25,072 bases of DNA, from positions 1-25,072 of the forward strand of contig SFHI01000036.1 of assembly GCA_004555705.1 (NCBI GenBank), written 5' to 3'. The DNA is from Clostridiales bacterium (GTDB taxonomy: Bacteria; Bacillota; Clostridia; Oscillospirales; Oscillospiraceae). The notes under the pieces are model-generated. The model was given only the letters and a program-made list of their open reading frames with translations, made no database searches and had not been told where the DNA came from. The position numbers and the translations under genes are program-made. Positions within the stretch are counted from its first letter, which is position 1. Every line of letters starts with the position of its first letter. Below are positions 7,436 to 14,422 of this stretch, piece by piece.

Positions 7436-7467
7436 GCGCCGGGAAACTTGGTTTCCCGGCGCTTTTT
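7436..7467 (+). terminator. Rho-independent terminator ending the acs-side transcript
   Basis: GCGCCGGGAAAC (7436-7447) pairs perfectly with GTTTCCCGGCGC (7451-7462) around a TTG loop and is followed by TTTTT. This 12-bp stem with T run separates the acs locus from the marR promoter that starts 15 bp later. Confidence 0.92.
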
Positions 7468-7481
7468 GCAGAAATCCTGAG

Positions 7482-7510
7482 TTGACAGAGAATCGGGAAC
7501 GTGCTATACT
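7482..7510 (+). promoter_or_regulatory. Sigma-A promoter of marR
   Basis: TTGACA (7482-7487) and TATACT (7505-7510) with a 17-base spacer, just before the marR start. This excludes the TTG at 7482 as a start codon, although that frame is open from there. Confidence 0.9.
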
Positions 7511-7516
7511 AAAACG

Positions 7517-7530
7517 GTTCGAAAACGAAC
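7517..7530. promoter_or_regulatory. Palindromic operator candidate for the MarR protein
   Basis: GTTCG-AAAA-CGAAC is a perfect 5-bp inverted repeat lying 6 bases after the -10 box and before the ribosome site, where bound MarR would block its own transcription. Autoregulation is inferred from position. Confidence 0.6.
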
Positions 7531-7544
7531 TAATGGAGGCGGGT

Positions 7545-7985
7545 ATGGAGCACGTTTTCTTTGAGCGGATGGTGATGGCGCGGAAGGCCTATGACCGGGC
7601 GCTGGAGCCGGTTTGTGAAAGCTGGGGGCTGAGCCACAACGAGCTGGACACTTTGCTGTTTCTGGGGAACAATCCGGGACTGGACCGGGCGGCGGACATC
7701 GTGAAGTACCGTGGCCTGGCCAAGAGCCATGTGTCCCTGGCGGTGACGACGCTGGAGCGTCGGGGGCTGCTGGAGCGCCGGGAGGATCCCGGCGACCGGA
7801 GAAATGTCCGGCTGCAGCTGACGGAGGAAGGCGCTGCGGCGGCCCGGGATGGAAAACGGGCCCAGAAGGGCTTCTTCGACAGGGCCTTTGAGGGCCTGTC
7901 CCAGGAGGATTTTGACCACTGGCGGGCCATCGCAGGCCATGTCCTGGGAAACATCGAGGCAATGGACGCCCAGGGACTTCGGTAA
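7545..7985 (+). CDS. MarR-family transcriptional regulator
   Basis: A 146-aa winged-helix regulator of the MarR type, which dimerises and binds palindromes, usually releasing DNA when a ligand is present. The helix-turn-helix is near residues 35-75 (LSHNELDTLLFLG, RGLAKSHVSLAVTTLERRGL) and the wing is REDPGDRRNVRLQLTEEG. I place the start at ATG 7545 because GGAGG sits five bases upstream and the promoter lies across any longer reading. It precedes a MATE exporter on the same strand, a common pairing in which the repressor controls the pump. Its TAA stop (7983-7985) coincides with the first bases of a repeat element. Confidence 0.9.
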   Translation: MEHVFFERMVMARKAYDRALEPVCESWGLSHNELDTLLFLGNNPGLDRAADIVKYRGLAKSHVSLAVTTLERRGLLERREDPGDRRNVRLQLTEEGAAAARDGKRAQKGFFDRAFEGLSQEDFDHWRAIAGHVLGNIEAMDAQGLR

Positions 7986-8171
7986 ACTGATGTTTCTAAT
8001 TGACAATTAACAATTGACAATTGACAATTAAGGAATCCCTTCGGGATAAAAACGAAATATTTGCAGCCAAAAACAAGGCATTGTATTTCAAAATCGTCCC
8101 GGAGGGACACAATAATTGTCAACTGTCAATTGTCAATTGTCAATTCGGTGAAGCCGCCAAACACCAATTTG
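7983..8171 (-). repeat. Shared-terminus element 5, ATTGTCAATT (type I) core, inverted
   Basis: The right end is exact (CAAACACCAATTTG, 8158-8171); the left end is diverged (TAAACTGATGTTTC, 7983-7996, 10 of 14). On the minus strand it matches element 1 along its length: GGCGGCTTCACCGAATTGAC, repeated AATTGACAATTG, ATTATTGTGTC, GGGACGATTTTGAAATA and ATCCCGAAGGGATTCC. It lies between marR and the MATE gene, ends 42 bp before the MATE start and may affect their co-transcription. Confidence 0.88.
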
Positions 8172-8213
8172 CGTATGTTTTCATCATTACGGACATCGGA
8201 AAGGATGATATTT

Positions 8214-9578
8214 ATGGCCGGAAACGGAAAGCAGGATATGGGCACCGGCAGTGTGAAGAAGCTGATGGCCAAAATGGCGGTGCCTGCCCTGGTGGGGCAG
8301 GTGGTGAACCTGCTGTATAATATCGTGGACAGAATCTATATCGGCCACCTGCCGGGGGTGGGGGCCCTGGCGCTGACGGGTGTGGGGCTGTTTACGCCCA
8401 TCCTCATGCTGATTACGGCCTTTGCCATGATGGCGGGAGCCGGGGGCGCGCCCCGGGCGGCCATTGCCATGGGCAAGGGGGATATGGACACCGCGGAGCG
8501 GATTGTGGGCAACTGCTTCACCGTGCTGCTGGGGATGGCTGTGATGCTTACCGCGGTGCTTTTTGAGTTTGCGCCGGAGCTGCTGCGGCTCTTCGGGGCC
8601 AGCGATGCCACGCTGCCCTATGCGGTATCCTATGGGCGGATTTACCTGCTGGGGAGCATCTTCGTGCTGATTGTGATGGGCATGAACCCCTTCATCACCA
8701 CCCAGGGCTTTGCCAAGGTGAGTATGCTCACCACGGTCATCGGCGCGGTGATCAACATTGTGCTGGACCCCATTCTGATGTTCGGGTTCCGGCTGGGCGT
8801 CCGGGGCGCGGCCATTGCCACGGTGCTGAGCCAGGCGGTCAGCGCGGTGTGGATTCTCCGCTTCCTCACGGGGAAAAAGACGGTCCTCCGTCTGAAGGCG
8901 GGGAATATGCTGCTGCAGCGGGAGATCATTCTGCCCTGTCTGGGGCTGGGAGCGTCCAGCTTTGTAATGGTGTCCACCGAGAGTGTTCTCTCCGTCTGCT
9001 TCACTTCCTCTCTTTCCCGCTATGGCGGGGATGTGGCGGTGGGGGCCATGACGGTGCTGACCTCTATCAACCAGCTGATCACCATGCCCCTTTCCGGTAT
9101 CTGCCAGGGGGGCCAGCCCCTGATCAGCTACAACTACGGCGCGGGAAAGCGGGACCGGGTGAAGGAGGCCTTCTTCTGCCAGTTTGCCGTGTGTGTGGCC
9201 TACACCACCGTGTTCTGGGCGGCGCTGATGCTGGTGCCCCGGTTCTTTGCGGGAATCTTTACCAATGACGCGGATTTGGTGGCCTACACCGCCTGGGCCA
9301 TTCGGATTTTCCTTAGCTGCTGCTTCTCCGTAGGCTTCCAGATCAGCTGCCAGCAGGCATTTATGGCCCTTGGCCAGGCGAAAATGAGCCTGCTGATGGC
9401 CTGCCTGCGCAAGCTCATTCTGCTTATCCCTCTGATTTTCATTCTTCCGCCCTTCTTCACGGATAAGGCCATGGCCGTATTCCTGGCGGAGCCGGTCAGC
9501 GATTTTATTGCCGCCGTGGTGACCACACTCACCTTCTTCCGCATCTTCCGGAAGCTGATGAAGGGGGAGAAGGCGTAA
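8214..9578 (+). CDS. MATE-family multidrug/cation efflux transporter
   Basis: A 454-aa integral membrane protein with about 12 hydrophobic segments, built as two six-helix halves as in MATE antiporters, which expel drugs or cationic compounds using Na+ or H+ gradients. Typical features are the N-terminal LMAKMAVPALVGQVVNLLYN and IVDRIYIGHLPG, GMNPFITTQGFAK, LDPILMFGF, and in the second half GICQGGQPLISYNYGAGKRD and CQQAFMALGQAK. The frame is open from further upstream inside a repeat, but GGAAAGG at 8198-8204 points to ATG 8214 (ATG 8205 would have no spacing). The MarR gene just upstream is the likely regulator. Substrate unknown. Confidence 0.92.
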   Translation: MAGNGKQDMGTGSVKKLMAKMAVPALVGQVVNLLYNIVDRIYIGHLPGVGALALTGVGLFTPILMLITAFAMMAGAGGAPRAAIAMGKGDMDTAERIVGNCFTVLLGMAVMLTAVLFEFAPELLRLFGASDATLPYAVSYGRIYLLGSIFVLIVMGMNPFITTQGFAKVSMLTTVIGAVINIVLDPILMFGFRLGVRGAAIATVLSQAVSAVWILRFLTGKKTVLRLKAGNMLLQREIILPCLGLGASSFVMVSTESVLSVCFTSSLSRYGGDVAVGAMTVLTSINQLITMPLSGICQGGQPLISYNYGAGKRDRVKEAFFCQFAVCVAYTTVFWAALMLVPRFFAGIFTNDADLVAYTAWAIRIFLSCCFSVGFQISCQQAFMALGQAKMSLLMACLRKLILLIPLIFILPPFFTDKAMAVFLAEPVSDFIAAVVTTLTFFRIFRKLMKGEKA

Positions 9579-9589
9579 CTCTGCACAGA

Positions 9590-9742
9590 CAAATTGGTGT
9601 TTGGCGGGCTGTGTCCCAAATTTCCTGTCATTGCGAACCAGTCCGCAGACTGGTGTGGCAATCCCCCGGTTAGAGGGGAAATGTACCGAATAGTACTCAA
9701 AAAACCGGGGGTGACAGCATATATTTGACAAACACCAATTTG
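9590..9742 (+). repeat. Shared-terminus element 6, type III core with internal deletion
   Basis: Exact termini CAAATTGGTGTTTG (9590-9603) and CAAACACCAATTTG (9729-9742), but only the left hairpin arm (stem CCAGTC, loop CGCA) remains; the right arm is reduced to GTGACAGCATAT. At 153 bp it is a deleted version of elements 4 and 9. It begins 12 bp after the MATE stop. Confidence 0.88.
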
Positions 9743-9780
9743 CCGATGTGTCTGATTTTGGGACATCGGTGTGTGATAGC

Positions 9781-9830
9781 AAAAGGGACTGTGAACAGCC
9801 CGGGGTTCCGGGGGGGTCACAGTCCCTTTT
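9781..9830 (-). terminator. Long inverted-repeat terminator after the sortase gene
   Basis: AAAAGGGACTGTGA (9781-9794) and TCACAGTCCCTTTT (9817-9830) form a perfect 14-bp stem around a 22-base loop, 15 bp past the sortase stop. T-rich ends on both strands suggest it ends both the MATE and the sortase transcripts. Confidence 0.85.
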
Positions 9831-9844
9831 ATGCGCAATCAAAA

Positions 9845-10654
9845 TCAGAACACTCTTCTCGCGGCGACGACCAGACGGCCATTGTTGCCGGGGAGGGTGT
9901 ACTCGCAGGTGGACAGCAGGATCAGCTTGTCTCCGTAGACCGGGGTGATGCCGGTGTCATAGAAGGCCAGCTTCTTGCACTCGGCCACATAATCGTTAAA
10001 CTCCTTCTCGTCCTTGGCGTTTTCCATGATGTGGTAGCGGAAGCCTTCGCCCAGGTTGGCGGAGGTTTTGAACACGGCGAAAATCTCGTAGACATGGTAC
10101 TCCGTCAGGGTGTCGAAGTAGATCAGCTTGTGATCCTTATAGAAGGATTCCTGGGTGTAGTTGTGCAGCGCGGCGAACATGCTGCCGTCCTTCATGGTAT
10201 GGCCGTAGATGGTCACGGTGTCACTGGGGGTATTTACGTCGCACTCCTCCCGGACGTACAGGCAGCCCCATTCGCTGTAGTTTTTATCAAAGTCCCGCTT
10301 CAGGTAGTAGTTGGGCTCATTGGGGGTCTGCATCACGGGGTAATCGATCTTGGTGCCGTCGATCTTAATCCAGCCGATCACATCGTTGTTCCGGGCGTAC
10401 ACATCCGCGTAGCCGGGAATCATGGTGGGCTCGGTGGTGGCCTCGGTGGTGGCTTCGGTGGTGGGCTCGGTGGTGGCAGCCGTGGTGGGGGCGGTGGTGG
10501 GAGCCGAAGTGGCCTGGGAGGCCAGCTGGCTCAGCTCATCAAACTGATTGGCTTTCTCCCGGCCCTTGATGAAGTAGTTGGCGATCTGAAAGGCGCTGAA
10601 GCAGAAAACCAGCAGCAGCACGCCGATCAGAACATAGTAGATTGGCTTTTTCAT
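9845..10654 (-). CDS. srtB: Class B sortase
   Basis: A 269-aa membrane-anchored transpeptidase that would cut sorting-signal proteins and attach them to the cell wall or to pilin subunits. An N-terminal hydrophobic anchor (about 5-25) is followed by a threonine-rich linker (about 47-77, TTAPTT and TTEATTEPT repeats), then the sortase beta-barrel. The catalytic triad is visible: H152 (IYGHTM), C250 (LSTCEY) and R260 (NNGRLVVAARRV). The IGWIKIDGTKIDYPVMQ opening and long insert before the cysteine are class B features. GGAGG lies nine bases before the ATG. No LPXTG or NPQTN protein is encoded in the window, so its substrate is elsewhere. Confidence 0.93.
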   Translation of the reverse strand: MKKPIYYVLIGVLLLVFCFSAFQIANYFIKGREKANQFDELSQLASQATSAPTTAPTTAATTEPTTEATTEATTEPTMIPGYADVYARNNDVIGWIKIDGTKIDYPVMQTPNEPNYYLKRDFDKNYSEWGCLYVREECDVNTPSDTVTIYGHTMKDGSMFAALHNYTQESFYKDHKLIYFDTLTEYHVYEIFAVFKTSANLGEGFRYHIMENAKDEKEFNDYVAECKKLAFYDTGITPVYGDKLILLSTCEYTLPGNNGRLVVAARRVF

Positions 10655-10738
10655 TGTAAGTAACCTCCATTTGTAAAACCATGCTTGTTGGAAGGGAATT
10701 CCTTAGGAAACGCCCATCGGGCCGACCGGATCATGGGA

Positions 10739-10940
10739 TAAATTGGTCTTTGTCGAATTAAAATAGAACTGTCATTGCGAACCAGGCCGCAGCCTGGTGT
10801 GGCAATCCCCCAACAATTCAGGATGGTTCGTTAGGGCGTTTGTCCGTTTTTGTACATTTCCCCTCTAACCGGGGGATTGCCACGACCAGTGTGCGCACTG
10901 GTCTCGCAATGACAGCGTATACTCGACAAGCACCAATTTA
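10739..10940 (+). repeat. Shared-terminus element 7, type III core, second subtype
   Basis: Termini TAAATTGGTCTTTG (10739-10752) and CAAGCACCAATTTA (10927-10940). The left hairpin has stem CCAGGC with loop CGCA; the right has CCAGTG. The middle (CAACAATTCAGGATGGTTCG, TTAGGGCGTTTG, CATTTCCCCTCTAACC) matches element 8, not 4 or 9. It lies between the LRR genes and the sortase gene. I see no clear promoter in the rest of this 313-bp gap. Confidence 0.88.
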
Positions 10941-10967
10941 ACTTCCTGCCGGGAAGGGCTGCGCGGG

Positions 10968-12326
10968 TTATTTCATGTACTCCATGCCCAGCAGGTCACG
11001 CATATCGTAGTAGTTCTTCAGCTCCCGCCAGCCGTTGCCCACGGTGTACTTGGCGTGGAATTCCTTGTGGGTATTGGGCAGTGCCTCCTCCATATCCGTG
11101 TAGAAGCTGGCACTGCGGCCAATCCACCAGAGGTTTTTCAGCCAGGTCATCTGCTTGATGGGGGCGGAGTCGCCGTAGGTGTTGCCCAGGTTCAGGTCCT
11201 CCAGAGCCGTGCAGCCAAGCAGCGGGGTATAGTCCTTGATGCCGGTCCAGTCCAGCTCCAGGAATACCAGCTCCTTGCAGTCGCTGATGGAAGTGATGTC
11301 CAGGACGGTGCTGTGGGCCAGGATCAGGTACCTCAGGTGGGGCATGAAGCGGACAAACTCGATGTCGTGGATGCTCATATGGCCCAGGTCGATGCAGATC
11401 ATGTCCTCACAGTAGCGCAGATTGTAGGCATCCTCATCATGGAAATAGTACACATGGTACTTGACGGGCATGAAATAGGTATCATCGGTGCGGGCGGTGA
11501 GCTTGCCGCACTGAACCGTCCAGACCAGCTTGTACTGCTCCCGCACCCGGTCCCGGGCGGCGGCCAGGGTTTCGTTGTCCAGGCCGCAGTCGCTGACGAT
11601 GACCTTCTCCAGATTGGGGAAGTAGCCCAGGTCCCGCTCCAGCTCCTCGGTACCGGACAGCTGGATTCCGGTGAAGTCCAGCTCGGTGTCGCTGCTGGTT
11701 ACGGTTTGGCCCAGCACCTGCTTCTCGCAGGTCACGGTCATGGTCTCGCTGAGGGCCAGCACCGTCCCGGCAGAGGCGGCGGGCTCCACCAGATGGAGGC
11801 TTTCCAGCTGGGGCAGGTATTGGAGCAGACCGGCTTCCTCCTCGGTAAGGCCGGTGACGGTGAGCTCCCGGGTGTCTTGGGGGTACTCCTTCCCGCCGAT
11901 GGTGACCCGGTATTCTACCACGCAGTCCGGATGCCGCTGCTGCAGGGCAAGCAGCTGGGGGTAGTCCCGGCATGCGGAGGCATCCACCCGGGTGAGCTTC
12001 GTGAAATAGTCCATGATCTCCACGTCCGCATCCGTCAGGGAAGTGACCGTCAGCTCCGGGATGTCCGCGTCGGTGAAGCCCCCCTGGAAGGGGACCTCCC
12101 AGGAAATATCGCACTGGGGCAGCTTCTCCTGAAGCTCCTCATAATAGTCTATGGAAATCCCGGTGCCCCGCAGGTCCAGCTGCCCGGAATCCTTGGGGTA
12201 GGCATCCTCACCCACAAAAACATGATCCTCCAGGTACAGGTAACGGGTGGCCAGGGCCCCTGTCAGGGAACCCAGCAGAATCACGGCAAGCACAATGACC
12301 AGAATGGTCATGCCTTTCTTCGACAT
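10968..12326 (-). CDS. Membrane-anchored leucine-rich-repeat-like protein, short paralog
   Basis: A 452-aa protein with an N-terminal signal anchor (MSKKG, then hydrophobic residues 7-27) and a large extracytoplasmic part. Irregular leucine-rich units occur throughout (LTVTSLTDADVEIMDYFTKL, FPNLEKVIVSDCGL) and become regular near the end (MPHLRYLILAHSTVLDITSI, CKELVFLELDWTGIKDYTPL, CTALEDLNLGNTYG). It shares its whole plan with the neighbour at 12354-14000, including C[DN]I.WE.PFQ and the ending YY[DE]MRDLLGM.YM, so the pair arose by duplication. The start has AGGGAGGA upstream, and 27 bp separate the two genes, so they form one operon. The function is unknown; surface binding is a guess from the fold and anchor. 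Confidence 0.8.
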   Translation of the reverse strand: MSKKGMTILVIVLAVILLGSLTGALATRYLYLEDHVFVGEDAYPKDSGQLDLRGTGISIDYYEELQEKLPQCDISWEVPFQGGFTDADIPELTVTSLTDADVEIMDYFTKLTRVDASACRDYPQLLALQQRHPDCVVEYRVTIGGKEYPQDTRELTVTGLTEEEAGLLQYLPQLESLHLVEPAASAGTVLALSETMTVTCEKQVLGQTVTSSDTELDFTGIQLSGTEELERDLGYFPNLEKVIVSDCGLDNETLAAARDRVREQYKLVWTVQCGKLTARTDDTYFMPVKYHVYYFHDEDAYNLRYCEDMICIDLGHMSIHDIEFVRFMPHLRYLILAHSTVLDITSISDCKELVFLELDWTGIKDYTPLLGCTALEDLNLGNTYGDSAPIKQMTWLKNLWWIGRSASFYTDMEEALPNTHKEFHAKYTVGNGWRELKNYYDMRDLLGMEYMK

Positions 12327-12353
12327 GGATATCCGTCCTCCCTGGGACCTCTG

Positions 12354-14000
12354 TCAGCCCGTCATATAGGGCATTCCCATCAGGTCCCGCATTTCATAAT
12401 AGTGTTCTCCGGTGCGCCAGCCCTCTCCGGTGGAGGAGCCGGCCACAAAGTTCATTTTCGCGTCGGGAAGGGCCTGGCGCAGAGCGTTGCGGGCGCTCCA
12501 GTTCAGGGCCTTCAGATTTCCGGGCCACCACAGCCGCTTCAGCCAGGTCATCTGCAAGATGGGCTCATAGCTGCCGTAGGTGTAGCCCAGGTTCAGGTCC
12601 TCCAGCTTTTTGCACTCCAGCAGGGGGGAGTAGTCCCGGATGGGGGACATGAACAGTTCCAGGAACACCAGCTCCGAAAGACTCGACAAAGGGGAAATAT
12701 CCCGGATATTGGTGTCCGCGATGATGAGATACCTGAGCTTCGGCAGGTACACAGCCCAGTCGCAGTTGGTCACGCCCCGCATATGGCCGATGTCCACGCA
12801 GATCAGGTCCTCGCAGTAGCGAAGCTCCTGCAGGTCGTCGTCCGTAACCTCTATGTAGTACTTGTTGGGGGCAAAATACGCCGCGTCGGTGCGCAGCTCG
12901 ATGCCGCCCAGGTTCACTCTCCAGACAAAGCGGATATTCTCGTGGCGCTTGTTCAGGGCATCCATTTCCTCGCTGGGGATCCCGCAGCCCGCCATGATCA
13001 CCCGTTCCAGGTTGGGAAGCAGGGAAAGCTGCTCCTCCAGAGCGGGAAGATCGGTTACGGCCTGGCCGGACAGGTCTGCCTCCGCAGCGTCCCGGCTGAC
13101 GGTGACGCCGCACAGCTCCATATCCCACACAACGAAAAGCCCGGGCGCTCCCTTTTCCAGGGCCAGCAGGGCCTCCTGGGGCAGGTCAGTCCGGCCCAGG
13201 TACAGCACGGCAAGCTCCGGGAAATAACCCAGCAGCTCCCCCAGACCGGCGGAGGTAAGGCCCCGGGTACCGGAGAGGTCCAGCTCGGTCAGGCTGCTGT
13301 GCAGCCGCATTCCGGAAATTTCCTTCTCCCAGGTGAAGACCGTATCCGGCCGTTCCTGGCGCAGGCGGCGCAGTTCGGCGGAGGGGGGGAGCTTGCCGGT
13401 AAAGTGGACGGACTGGAGCCTGGGGAAATAGGACAGGGCCTGCAGCTCCCCGGGGTCCGACAGGTCGGTGAGCACCAGCGACCGGGTATCACAGTCATAC
13501 AGCTGCCCGGCCAGCTCCACGTTGTAGAGCACCTTGCACTCCGGACGGCGCTGCTGAAGGGCCAGGAGCGCGTCATAGTCCCGGCAGTCCCAGGCCTCCA
13601 CAATGGAAAGCTGGGCCAGGTAGTCCAGCAGCTCCACTTCCTCCATGGTCAGGCCGGACAGGCAGAGGGTTTTGGTGCTGAGGCTCAGGAAGCCGTCCTG
13701 GAAGGGCAGCTCCCAGAGGATATTGCAGTCGGGAAGCAGCTCCCGGAGCCGGGAATACTGCTCAGGCGTGATCCCCGTCTGCCGCAGGTCCACCTGCCGG
13801 AGCCTGGAGAACCGGACAAGCCGCTCCCAATTCCGCAGAGGCTTTCCGGACAAATCCAGAATTTCCGCGTCGATGGGGTAGGACACACCGTTCAGGTTAA
13901 CATAATGTTTACTGTATAGCTGAAATCCCCCCAGGACGAAGCCGGTCAGCGCCGCCGCTATGAGGAGGATTTGCAGCAGGCGTTTGGGCCGCTTGCTCAT
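12354..14000 (-). CDS. Membrane-anchored leucine-rich-repeat-like protein, long paralog
   Basis: First gene of the two-gene operon; 548 aa with a basic start and hydrophobic anchor (about 8-28), then repeated leucine-rich units: SRLRQVDLRQTGITPEQYSR, FPRLQSVHFTGKLPPS, FPELAVLYLGRTDLPQ, LPNLERVIMAGCGIP and, near the end, LPKLRYLIIADTNIRDISPL and LSELVFLELFMSPIRDYSPL. Two stretches repeat inside the protein (CRDYDALLALQQRRPECKVL resembles a piece of the shorter paralog), suggesting growth by internal duplication. It is about 95 residues longer than its neighbour. An AAAGGAG site and a good promoter precede it. No cell-wall sorting signal is present; the anchor is N-terminal. Function unknown. 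Confidence 0.8.
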   Translation of the reverse strand: MSKRPKRLLQILLIAAALTGFVLGGFQLYSKHYVNLNGVSYPIDAEILDLSGKPLRNWERLVRFSRLRQVDLRQTGITPEQYSRLRELLPDCNILWELPFQDGFLSLSTKTLCLSGLTMEEVELLDYLAQLSIVEAWDCRDYDALLALQQRRPECKVLYNVELAGQLYDCDTRSLVLTDLSDPGELQALSYFPRLQSVHFTGKLPPSAELRRLRQERPDTVFTWEKEISGMRLHSSLTELDLSGTRGLTSAGLGELLGYFPELAVLYLGRTDLPQEALLALEKGAPGLFVVWDMELCGVTVSRDAAEADLSGQAVTDLPALEEQLSLLPNLERVIMAGCGIPSEEMDALNKRHENIRFVWRVNLGGIELRTDAAYFAPNKYYIEVTDDDLQELRYCEDLICVDIGHMRGVTNCDWAVYLPKLRYLIIADTNIRDISPLSSLSELVFLELFMSPIRDYSPLLECKKLEDLNLGYTYGSYEPILQMTWLKRLWWPGNLKALNWSARNALRQALPDAKMNFVAGSSTGEGWRTGEHYYEMRDLMGMPYMTG

Positions 14001-14051
14001 CCGATTGCTCCTTTCCGGTACTTCACCCTGTGCGCAGAGATCAACACATAT

Positions 14052-14080
14052 ATTATGATGAATTCGCCGGAATAAGTCAA
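14052..14080 (-). promoter_or_regulatory. Sigma-A promoter of the LRR operon
   Basis: On the minus strand TTGACT (14075-14080) and CATAAT (14052-14057) are separated by 17 bases, about 50 bp upstream of the ATG at 14000. Confidence 0.75.
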
Positions 14081-14161
14081 GAGGGTAAACCCCCGGGGAG
14101 GGAAGGAAAATTCTTAAAGTTTTCTTACGAAGGAAACCGGGGAGAAAGGAAGGGGGAAGGA

Positions 14162-14371
14162 CAAAGTGGTGTATGGCGCACTAAAATAGGACTGTCATTG
14201 CGAACCAGTGCGCACACTGGTGTGGCAATCCCCCAACCATTCAGGACGGTTCGTTAGGGCGTTTGCCCGTTTTCGGCACATTTCCCTTCTAACCGGGGGA
14301 TTCCCACGCCAGTGTGCGCACTGGCTCGGAATGACAGGAAACTTTGAGGCGAAACCACGAAACGCTGGTTT
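14162..14371 (+). repeat. Shared-terminus element 8, type III core, diverged ends
   Basis: The left terminus is CAAAGTGGTGTATG (14162-14175). The right terminus has decayed to a GAAACGCTGGTTT form (about 14359-14371), found by alignment through the adjoining CTTTGAGGC segment shared with element 4. The core matches element 7. The right hairpin arm carries paired changes: outer stem ATTCC/GGAAT instead of ATTGC/GCAAT, and GCC/GGC instead of ACC/GGT. The rest of the 14001-14422 gap holds the LRR promoter and the kinase terminator. Confidence 0.8.
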
Positions 14372-14388
14372 TTTCCGCATCTGAAAAA

Positions 14389-14419
14389 CAGAGCGAAGCC
14401 GGGGGGCGGCTTCGCTCTG
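14389..14419 (-). terminator. Rho-independent terminator of the phosphorelay operon
   Basis: CAGAGCGAAGCCG (14389-14401) pairs with CGGCTTCGCTCTG (14407-14419). Read on the minus strand the stem is followed by TTTTTCAG. It begins a few bases after the kinase stop. Confidence 0.9.
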
Positions 14420-14422
14420 GGG

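Noticed and set aside
7482..7544. Longer N-terminus for the MarR protein starting at TTG 7482
   Set aside because: The extra codons overlap a consensus promoter and the operator, and no ribosome site precedes them; ATG 7545 has GGAGG.
8061..8213. Longer N-terminus for the MATE protein starting inside element 5
   Set aside because: The extension is translated repeat sequence; ATG 8214 has a ribosome site and leads directly into the first MATE helix.
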